Source: Brachypodium distachyon (lineage: Eukaryota; Streptophyta; Magnoliopsida; Poales; Poaceae). From it: 64,000 nucleotides of DNA. Below, piece by piece: positions 54,454 through 64,000 of the stretch. Both the position numbers and the translations under genes were made by a program. The stretch lies in assembly GCF_000005505.3 (NCBI RefSeq), contig NC_016131.3, forward strand, positions 36,605,001 to 36,669,000. Direction: 5' to 3'. How positions within the stretch are numbered: the stretch's first letter is position 1; the number at the start of each line of letters is the position of its first letter. The notes below the pieces were generated by a model that worked only from the letters and a program-made list of their open reading frames with translations, was not told the DNA's origin and ran no database searches.

Positions 54454-57400
54454 ATGGCGCCCCCACCACCAGGAAGGGGAAGGAGGTCCAGTCTTCGAAG
54501 AAGCCCGCGACCAGCAAAACCGAGGCGGCACTCAAAGCGGCCGCCGCCAAGGACCAGAAGAGGCGGGAGATGCGCGCAAAAGTAGCCTTCTTCCGCCCTG
54601 GCTACAACGGCGAGGCGCTGGGGAAGCTCCGGCACGCCGTCGCCTCCAACTTCAACGAGCACGGGGAGACGCGGATCTTCCCGGTGGGCGTCGAACACCA
54701 GGATAACGACTTCCGGGTGTTCGCGCGCTTCCTCCTCTGCGGCATGGTGCCGCCCTTCTCTCTGTTCCTCCACGCGCTGATGGAGTCTTATCAGTTGCGG
54801 GTGGCGCAGCTCCACCCCACCTCGCTCTTCCTCCTCGCCACCTTTCAGTTCCTCTGCGAGGCGTTCGTGGGGGTGATGCCGTCGGTGGGGCTCTTCCGCC
54901 ATTACTTTTACCCGCGCATCGACAACGCGAAGGCGATGTCGTCGGGGGTGGTTTTCCGCGCCCGCGACCAGATGAAGTCGGAGTTCATCGTCCGGTCGGG
55001 GAAGAAGATCGAAAAAGAGTGGCGGGGCGACTGGTGCTGGGTCCGAGTGGAGGACCCCCAGGAGTTCATCCAGCCGCCGACGGAGCTGCCGGTGCCCCAA
55101 ATCGGCTGGCAGGATAGGTACCACCGCGACGCTGACCTCCTCCCCATCGTGGAGAAGCTCAAGGCATTGCGGCTAGCGGGGCTCACAGATGCCGACGTGG
55201 CGCGCACCTTCGTCCATCGGTGCATAGCCCCGCTGCAGCTGCGTTCCCGGCCCGCGTGGATGTACACGCCTCCAGGCGGACGGCATGGACTTGGAGTCCC
55301 TCAAGACGTGGGTGAAGGGGATCTCCGGCGAGGTCTTCCAGTCGATAGAGTTCCCGCCGGGGGTCTCCGCTCTCCATGCCGGCTTCAAGGCGCTCAGCGA
55401 CATCGTCGGCGCCTTCCCGCCTTGCAACGAGTGGGGGCTGATGGACGACACCCCCACCCGCGTCCCGCACGCTGCCCCGCAAGCACCCCGCGGGAAGCAG
55501 GTGCTCGAGGAGAGCGAGGGCGGGTCCGAGCCCAGCTGGCCCTCCCTCCGGTCGCTGGACGACGAGGCGGGCCAGGTGGCTGCGTCCCCGGAAGTCGTCG
55601 CCGTGGAGGACGACGACGAGGAAAGCAGCGACAACGCGCCCCTGATCTTGAGAAGGTCGAGGGCGTTCGCGGCGGCCGCGGCCACTTCCTCAACAGCGAC
55701 GTCCGCCCCAGCAGCGGCCCCCAACCTGGCGGCGGCCGCCGCTCCTGGGGCGCCCGTTGGTACCACGACGGCATCCGCGGTAACAGGGGCCGCGAGTGCC
55801 TCGGCGGCGGCCGCCAGCTCCGCGGTGGGAACCGACCCCGGGGCGCTGGCCGGTACCCCGGCAACGCCAGCACCTGCGGGGGCCATCGGCGCCCCGGCGA
55901 CGGCCTTCGCTCCGGTAGCGGGGGCCTCCGCGAGCTTGGCGCCCGGCGTCGCGGCAGCATCGCCATCGACACCTGGAGCTCTCCGGCTCACGACGACACC
56001 GCGGGCGCCCACGGTGCCGCCCGCTCGGGGGGTCTTCCGGGGCTTCGAGCTCCGGCGCAACCCTCCGAAGTCCTCCTCGCCGGCGGGAGCCCGCAAGAGG
56101 GCGAGGAGTGATTGCCCGCCCGGCTGGCCAAGCAAGAGGACGCGCGCGGACGCGGGCGGCGCCACCGACCCCGCTGCCTCGGGGGCCCGCGTCGGCGCGG
56201 GCGTGCCCCTTGGCGACCCAGCCCAAGCGGAGACAGAGCCGGCACCTCAATTCTCTGCAACTGCAATTCCTGCTAGCCAAATTCACAAACATACCTTCTC
56301 TTTCTGCAGCGAGCGGCAGCTCGCCCGCGGCAAGACCCTTGGACGCTCCCGCTGGCGCAGGCGAGGGAGTGGAGGCTGCACCGGCAAGCCCGACGGCCGC
56401 ACAAGGTAACCGCCCCGGTCGCCCTTATTCGCCTTCGATAGCACCAACCATCGCCGACCCTCATGCTTTTCCACGGGTGCAGGCACAAATGCGCCCGCGC
56501 CCGGAACAGGCGCGGCCGTGGTCGACCCCGACTCGGTCGTTGGGACCGCGGGGGCGGGGGTGGAGTCACAAACGGCTCCCGGGTCTGCCCCCGACGAGAC
56601 GGACACAGCAGCCGCAGTGGGAACCGCCGCCGCCGCGACGGCACCCGGCGACGCGCCCGAAGCCGCAGACGTGGCCGGCTCGGGCTCACCCGCCGTCCAG
56701 CAGGGGACGACCCCTGCCGGAAGCAGGGAGCCTTCTCCTACCCCGGTGTCCCGGAGCCTGGGCGCGGGGGAAGTTGTCGGGGAAGGACGGCAAGACCCGC
56801 GGGAGCAAGTGGGCGACCCCGCGCCCAGCTCCACTTCTGCAGCTGGGGCTTCATCATCCTCTGGGGCCCTCGTCGGCACCGACCTCGGCACCCTCGCCGG
56901 GGTCGCTTGGAATCCTCTTACCTGGGATCCGAGCGTCTTCGAGCGGGGGCACCGGTTTCTGGACGACGTCCGGGACCAGCAATTCGCCTTCGTCACCTCC
57001 TACAATGAGGTGAGGGAGCGCCACACCGCCGCCAAGAATCAACTCGGCGAGGTGCGGGAGGCCGTCGAGAGAGAGGGGCGCGAACTCTCCCGGCTGCGCG
57101 AGGAGGCACGCCTCGCCGAAGAGGAGGCACGGCTGGCCCGGCAAGCCCTGGAGGCTGCTCGGGAGCCGGTAGTCCCGGAGACCGAGCTCCGTCGGCAACT
57201 GGAGGTCCAGCGCACGGAGCTCCAAGGTAGGCTCGACGCAATGGCGGCAACCCTAGAAGCTTCCCGGAAGGAACATGCCGAGTTGCTCACGACGGCCTTA
57301 GCGCGGCTGGACGAGAAGAGCGAGCTGATCGCCAACTACCGCGGCGAAATCGAAGTCCTCCGCGTCCTGCTGGAGGGGCAGGTCAAGGCTGCCGAGGGTG

Positions 57401-58021
57401 CGGCGAGAGCGGCGACTCAGCACGAGGCCGAGCTCAACTCGGTCAAATGCAAAGCGGCCGGGCTTGTGGACGAGTTGGCCGCCGTCCGGGAAGAGCTCGC
57501 CAAGGCCGGCGAGGCCAACGCGACCCAGGCCTTAGAGCTTGCGAAGCTGGAGGGCCGCGTCAGCAAGGCCAAGAAGGCCGCGCAGGACGCCTGACTCCAT
57601 CACAGCACGTTGATCGGGCAGCGGCAGCTCGAGACGGAGAAGCTGGCGAAGATCGCCGAGTCGCTGCGCGACCTGCTGCAAGTTCGAGCTGGTGGACGGC
57701 ACGGACGTCACGACGCTGATCCCCTTCTTCTCCAACTTGTTGAGGAAGCGCGGGGCGCTCGACGTCTGGATCGCCAAGTACGGCGCCAACGAAGTCGCCA
57801 ACTGCGCCCGGGAGGTTGCCGGGACAATCCTCCCGCGGATTCATCTCCGGGACCCGGAGTTTCCCTTCGAGTCCCTGCTGGATGCTTGGTCCGACAGCGA
57901 GGACGAGCCCACGCACACCCAAGTAGTGCACGAGTTCGTCGACGAGGTCGTCGAGCGGATGCAGATGAAGCCGGAGCTTGAACCCCCCGTCGACCCCCCG
58001 GCCGAAGACCGCGACAGCTAG
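54454..58021 (+). pseudogene. Antisense ORF (aORF) of element F
   Basis: Starts at ATG 54454 (MAPP), but one C is missing compared with D, so the frame shifts within ten codons. The downstream frame is open from an upstream ATG at 54429. The PF04195-like domain is complete (LFLHALMESYQLRVAQLHP, GLFRHYFYPRIDNAK, RGDWCWVRV). A deletion near 55268 shifts the frame, and MDLESLKTWVKGISGEVF continues from 55285. Exon 2 is 56310-56405 and exon 3 56483-58021; the exon 1 donor site seems lost. Exon 3 has the coiled coil, TGA at 57592-57594, a deletion near 57680, and the C-terminal block to TAG 58019-58021. Confidence 0.85.
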
Positions 58022-60231
58022 CTGCCGCAGCCCCCAACTATACTCGTTGCTTCCCCTGTACCTCCTTGTTTGCTTTTCCTGCAAGTATGGCGCTTAGCGC
58101 CGTTTGGACAATCACCTTTTGATTAGTCCATGTAACCACTCGACACCTAGTCAATCAAGCTTGTTAGTTTGCTCAATTTTTGTCCTTTATTCCCGAGGCC
58201 GCCTCGCGGAGTGGTTCCCTTAGCCTGTGTGTGTCTTGCCTTGTGTTGCGGGGGGGACTTGCGCACACCTCACCCTTGACCAGACCAGGGACCCGGGACG
58301 GACCCGCAGTGCCGACCTGGGGCCAAGCGGTAGCGGGGAGTCACTCCGCTTGCGGGGTAACCACTCCAAGCCGTGTCCTCCCAGGGTGGACCCGGGAGCC
58401 ACACGGGGAGCGCACTCCCCCCGGAAGCGTCCCTTCTAACACTCCGGCTACGCGCGGGATCCAGGGCCGCACCCAGCGGGGCAGTGCTAAGTTTCGTTCA
58501 GCTCTTAGCGAATTCAGCGTTCATGTTCAGATACTTAGCTTTTCCATTTGGTCCAACGTTCCGCGATGCTCTGCGGTAGAGTGCAGACGGGGCGCTACCT
58601 CGGTAGGAAACCATCGAGGGTACCTGTTCAAGGGAAACGATCTTGGAGGGATGCGGCGGGAACGCGGGGGCCGGATCGCCGCCGGCGGCAACCGCCGCCG
58701 ACGATGCTACCACCACGCTCACGCGGCAACCCTCGTCCTCAGGGGCGGACCCTGGCCTTCAGGGACGAACCCTGGCTTAGGAGGACTCCGCTCTGGGAGC
58801 AGCCGCGAGACGGCTATAACGTCCTCGGCGCCGGCTTCGCCACACCCCGAACGGTGGGTACGGGTGACGAGGAAGTTATAGCCTTCCAGCGACAGCCCTC
58901 GCAACTGGGGAGACCTGGGTTTTCTCTAGGGGGACTCGTCCCAGGGGATGCGACGACCCTTGTTACCCGGGAGCTAAACTGCTCAAGGGCAGCGGCAAGG
59001 ACGCGGTGACGGGCCGGAACGAGCAACGAGCGCCGGCACCGGCGCCATCACAGCGTCCTCGCAACGACCCGCGCCCAAAAAAGGCTCTCTCAAAGGGAAT
59101 GCGGCCGGGTCTCTGTGATAGTGCACCCGCCGGCACAAGGCACGGATGGCACGCACTACCATAGAGTCTTCGCGGCCGACCCTGCTTCTTGCGGAGGTCT
59201 CCTACGGAGGGGGGCGACAAGGGCACTGTGGCAATGCACCCCGTCGACACCGGACGCTGACGGGATGCACCTCCACAGTGCCTCTATGGTGACCCTCGCC
59301 CCGGAACCGCCCCTTTGGGGAAGCGCAGCAGGGGCACAACAGCAGTGCACCTGTCGGCGCGGAACGCCGATGGCACGCACTCCCACCGTGCCTCTGCGGC
59401 GCCCCTCAGGGTGGGCTTGATGGGGTGATGCGGCAAGGGCGCGATGGCGGCGCACCCGCCGGTGCTAGGCGCCGGCGGGAAGCACCCCCTCCGCGCCTCC
59501 GTCGCCCCACCTGCCTTCACGGCCCCGAACCCGGCTTCGCTCTGAGCGGGAGGGAGGCTTGCCACCGCGCGCGACGGGTCCGTGCGTCGTCGTGGCGCCT
59601 TTCCCTCGAACGCGGCGCAGTTTTCGGCGCCATGCTTACCGGGTAACCGCGTCACACGTGGCGGCAAGCTGTCAACTCAGAAGCCTCGGAGTGCGGGGGA
59701 CCCCTTGTGTCGCGGACCTCCCCCACCACAAGGCACCGGTGTATGGTGCGACCCGTGGGCAGCTCACGGGCACCATAGTGTACAAGATTCCTCCCTTTCC
59801 TGCAGGTTAGACTCTTACCAGATCCGAGGTGCTGAATTTTTTTTGAAACTTACGAAAACAAGTAACACAGGTAGACCAGATAAATCTCTCCTGCTTCCCA
59901 GCCCCCGGCACAAAGGGGTCGATGCCAAACTTGGGTGCGAGCATCTCCTTTCCCAGGTGCGAGCAACCGCATGCCTAGTGATGCACGTTGCGGGAAGCCC
60001 GCCAACGGCATGTCCCGTGCCTCAACGATCCGGCAACGGGCTTACGTTTCGAGGCCACAACAGCCCCCTGCTCACAACCAAGTATGGAAAGACACCTTTG
60101 TGCACTTAAAGTAGAAGACAGAAGAGAGAAAAACGCGTGAACGAACAAGGCAAAAACAAAGCTCAGGGGTGAAACACTTATCTTTATTCACAATTAACTA
60201 GCGGTTTACACACGGGGGCTGCCCGGTTACA
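58022..60231 (-). other. Post-pol spacer of element F
   Basis: From the left: aORF 3' UTR with the inverted repeat ggcgcttagcgcc at 58091, a single GC-rich block (58200-58440), and a long region of diverged spacer repeats including about five of the 105-bp type (58990-59480). About one and a half 39-bp hairpin units follow near 59955-60030, then the integrase 3' leader. The TATA of the internal block is not preserved. No gene is supported. Confidence 0.65.
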
Positions 60232-63200
60232 CTAGTTCAAGAGGTATGCATCGGAGGCATCACCTGAGGGTCGGGCTCCGCTGCTTAACGGGTAGAACTT
60301 GCGTACGTGTTCAATATTCCAGCTATTGGGCACCGGCAAGCCGTCTTCGGTTTCCAGGCGGACAGCCCCCGGCCTGGTCACCTGCACTACCCGGAAGGGG
60401 CCCTCCCATTTCAGAGTCAACTTGTTCCCGGCCTTCGTTCCTTGTATCCGGCGTAGGACAAGGTCTCCGTTCTCGAGCCCCCGGGGACGGACTCGTCTGT
60501 CGTGATAACGACGGAGTCCCTACTGGTAGCGCGCGGCTCGCACAGCAGCCCGGCACCGAAGCTCTTCGATGAAGTTTAGATCGTCGACCCTTTGCTCGTG
60601 TTGGCTAGTGTCGCCGTACGCGCGTACTCAGGGAGATCCGTACTTGAGCTCGAGGGGCAACACCGCTTCTGCCCCGTAGACAAGGGCGAAAGGAGTTTCG
60701 CCCGTTGCCCGACTAGGTGTGGTCCGGATGGACCACAGCACGGGCTGGAGTTCTTCGATCCAGTGCTTCCCGTGGCCTTTGAACTTGTCAAAGGTTCTCG
60801 TCTTGAGCCCCCGCAGAACCTCTGCGTTGGCTCGCTCCGCCTGTCCGTTGCTCCTCGGGTGTGCGACGGATGCGAAGCGCAACTTAGTACCCATGTCTTC
60901 GCAGTAGGCGTGAAACGCCGCGCTAGTGAATTGCGTGCCGTCGTCGGTGATGATGCTGTTAGGAACACCAAACCGGCACACAATGCCCTTAAAGAACTTG
61001 ATGGCTGCCTGGGCGGTCACCTTGCGCACTGGTTCCACCTTCACCCATTTGGAGAACTTGTCGACGGCCACAAACAAGTATTCGTAACCGCCAACCGCCC
61101 TTGGTAGCTTGCCGACGATGTCTAGTCCCCAGACCGCAAACGGCCATGAGGACGGGATGGCATGCAGGGCCTGGGCTGGTTGGTTGCTCTTCTTTGAGTG
61201 GAACTGGCACGCTTCGCACGTCCTCACCAGCCGCTCCGCGTCGGCCAGGGCCGTGGGCCAGTAAAAGCCATGCCGGAAAGCCTTGCCGGCTAAAGACCGG
61301 GAGGCCACATGGTGTGAACATGTGCCTCGATGTATGTCCTCCAACAGTGCACACCCTTCTTCCTGCGGCACGCAGAGGAGTCTGACACCATTCGCACGCC
61401 TGCGGTAGACGCCGCCGTCTATCACAGTGTACATCTTGGCTTGCCGCGCTACGCGCTCCGCGGCGACGTCATCCTCCGGGAGAGCCTCCCTTTCAAATAG
61501 CGGGCGATCTCTTCCGCCCAGGGAGGAATTTCTCTGCCAATGCATGCCACCATACCAGCGGCATGGACCCCTGCCGCTGCAGGGGTTCCTTCGGTTGCCA
61601 GAGGGGCGTCCCCGGCAGCCGACTGGGGGGCGACTGAAGGAGCCAGCTGCTTTTGACAGAACACCCCCGCCGGAGGCTTCCGGCGCTCTGCTGCCATCTT
61701 GGCCAGCTCGTCAGCAGCGAAGTTGTCCTTCCGCTTGACGTGCTCGAAGCGCAAACCCTTGAACTTCCGTTCCAGCTTGCGGACCTCTTCCACGTACAAC
61801 GCCATTTGAGGGCAATCATAGTCCTTGTTCACCTGGTTGATCACAAGCTGGGAACCACCGCGAACAACCAGGCGCTTAATGTCGAGGGCGATCGCTGCCT
61901 GCAGCCCGGCAAGCAGGCCTTCGTACTCCGCCGTGTTGTTGGTGGAGTTAGTGAAGTCGAGTTGGACGGCGAACCGCAGCTGGTCCCCTGTGGGTGATTC
62001 GATGACGACCCCAGCCACCGCTCCCTGGAGACTGAACGCACCGTCGAAGTAGAGGACCCAGTGGTCCTCGTCCAGCTTGCCGGGAAGGCCGGTCTCCGAC
62101 TCACTTTCTTCTATGCCCGTGGACGTCCACTCCGCGATGAAGTCCGCCAGGGCCGCGCTCTTGATGCTTTTGGAGTTGGCGAAGTGGAGGTCAAACTCCG
62201 ACAGCTCCATCCTCCATTCGGCCACCCTCCCGGTGGCTTCACGGTTGGTGAGGATCCTCTGGAGGCAGAACCCGGACACCACCGTGACACAGTGCGCCTG
62301 AAAGTAGTGGCGCAACTTGCGGGACGCAAGGAGAATCCCCAGAAGGAGCTTCTGTACTTGCGGGTTGTCTGCGCGTCACGCAACACCGTACTGACGAAGT
62401 ACACCGGCCGTTGCACCAACCGCTTCCGCGCCGCCGAGGTTGCCGGCTCTGGGATGGTCCCCGGGTCCGAGGTGGTTGCCGGAGGCTGCTCCGCCCCCTG
62501 CCCCGCAGCCCCAATCCCCAGGACGTCTTCCTCCCTCTCGGCAACCAGCACCGAGCTGACCACCTGTTCAGTCGCCACTAAATAGAGTAGCAACGGCTCG
62601 CCCAACCTGGGGGCGACGAGGATGGGCGGTGACCTCAAGTATCGCTTGAGTTCCTGGAGCGCCGCCTCGGCCTCGGCAGTCCAGTCGACTGGACCCTTCC
62701 TCTTCATTACCCGGAAGAAAGGCAGGGCACGCTCACCCAGCCTGGAGATGAAGCGTCCAAGCGCGGCAACGCAGCCGTTGAGGCGCTGGACATCTTTCAC
62801 CTTGCGGGGGGGCCTCCATCTTCTCGATGGCTTCTATTTTGGTCGGGTTGGCCTGTATCCCCCGGTGTGAAACCAAGAAACCCAGAAGCTGCCCAGAGTT
62901 GACACCGAAGGTGCACTTATCCGGGTTCAGCTTGAGCTTGATCTTGCGGAGGTTGTCAAATGTCTCCCGCAGGTCATCAATCAGCGAGCCCCTGCGCTTC
63001 GATTTGATGACGATGTCATCCATGTAGGCCTCCACGTTGCGGCCTAGCTGGGGCCCCAAACATTCTCGCAGGGCGCGCTGGAATGTGGAGCCCGCGTTCT
63101 TCAACCCGAAAGGCATGCATGTATAGCAGTAGCAGCCAACCGGGGTGATAAACGTTGTCTTTTCCTCATCCTCGACCGCCATCTTGATTTGATGGTAGCC

Positions 63201-64000
63201 GGAGAAAGCATCCAGAAAACTCAACAGGTCACAGCCAGCGGTAGAATCAACTATCCGGTCGATACGGGGTACAGGGAAGGCATCCTTGGGGCATGCACGA
63301 TTAAGATCAGTAAAATCTACGCACATGCGAAGCTTATTCCCTGCTTTGGGCACTACCACTGGGTTAGCCAGCCAAGTGGGGTACAAAACTTCCCTGATCG
63401 CCCCGGCAGCCCTGAGCTTGCCCACCTCATGCTTGATGAAATCTTTCCGCTCTTGTGCCTGCCGCCGGATCTTCTGCTTGACGCGGTGCGCGTCCGGGCG
63501 CACCGCGAGCCGATGCTCAATCACCTCCCTGGGGACTCCGGGAAGGTCCGACGGTTCCCAGGCGAACACGTCGGCGTTTTCCCGAAGGAAGGTGACGAGG
63601 GCGCTTTCCTATTCGGCGGTCAGGTTCGCACCGACGGCAACGGTGCGCTCCTTGTCGCCGGCTTGAAGGGGCAGCTTCTTCACTTTGGCGGCCTCCTCCC
63701 GGAGCCCCCGCCCCTTGCTGGGACGCGAGCTCGAGCCTGCGCCTCCTTCGGCTAGCCCTTGCGGGGTGGCGCAGGCCTTCTTCGTTGCCGGGGCGTCACC
63801 CGGCAAGGTGTCGTCCTCGACAACACTTTCGTCGCCGGCGTCAGCTGCAGCAGTGGCCCAAACGACCTCGCCAACGCACCAAGCTACGTCTTTGAGATCG
63901 CACCCGATGGAGAGGACTCCGTAGACGGACGGCATCTTCATCACGCCGTAGGCGCAATGCGTAGCCGCCATAAACTTGATCAGCGCTGGCCGACTAAGGA
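60232..64000 (-). pseudogene. Tat-type pol of element F, continuing past the right edge
   Basis: The most complete pol here. Leftward: end of the retropepsin region and Lys-rich linker, TAG at 63611-63609, then FAWEPSDLPGVPREV, RT with AYMDDIVIKSK near 63015, Ty3 RNase H, second RNase H and integrase to 60232. The second RNase H has LYFDGAF, AEYEGL and AADELAK, but VVRGGSQ where B has HGDSQ, so one catalytic Asp is lost. Integrase keeps the zinc finger (CSHHVASR, CEAC), DIVG, TDDGTQF and AERAN. Defects: frameshifts near 62810 (C-run), 62360 and 61490, TGA at 60628-60630 and TAG at 60520-60522. Confidence 0.92.

Overview
The window is nuclear DNA of a flowering plant, almost certainly a grass (Poaceae). 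The evidence is one intron-containing host gene with a very GC-rich first exon (as grass genes often have), grass-type MITEs in its intron, and about 57 kb of nested, decayed LTR retrotransposons. There are no rRNA, tRNA, CRISPR or bacterial features. The species cannot be read from the sequence.

Region 1-6608 holds the only apparently intact host gene. It lies on the minus strand and encodes a WD40-repeat protein resembling plant WDR7/rabconnectin-3-beta-like proteins. I could place four exons; the gene runs off the left edge. Its long third intron carries a Mutator-like MITE with long inverted repeats and a tiny Stowaway-like element. Intron 2 carries an old tandem duplication. Retroelement-derived DNA begins about 160 bp upstream of the start codon.

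Region 6770-27518 (plus strand) holds three head-to-tail pieces (A, B, C) of one Ty3/gypsy family of the Tat type (RIRE2/Grande-like). The shared order is LTR, gag, protease, RT, RNase H, a second plant-type RNase H, integrase, a repeat-rich spacer, then an antisense gene (aORF) pointing back toward pol. The aORF encodes a 'putative gypsy type transposon' domain (PF04195-like) and a coiled-coil C-terminal part. It has its own TATA promoter and two conserved introns. Region 37309-64000 repeats the arrangement on the minus strand (D, E, F), with aORFs on the plus strand. Every pol copy is disabled by stops, frameshifts or internal deletions.

Region 27519-37308 is a minus-strand Ty1/copia element, probably SIRE/Maximus lineage: pol, a lysine-rich 3' ORF, LTR, then gag of a second unit. 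Its 3' ORF is split by a Tat gag-protease fragment and a 3.3-kb LTR of another family whose LTRs start TGTAACATCCC. A second copy of that LTR (46561-49730) is a clean solo LTR with a 5-bp target duplication; a third (19335-20096) is truncated.

The most interesting signals are the following. An in-frame UAG codon sits at the same place between protease and RT in both copies that keep the junction. The antisense gene is spliced. A 39-bp minisatellite of hairpin-forming units after pol varies in copy number. The spacer holds a conserved internal TATA. Recurrent deletions fuse the 5' part of an LTR to pol.
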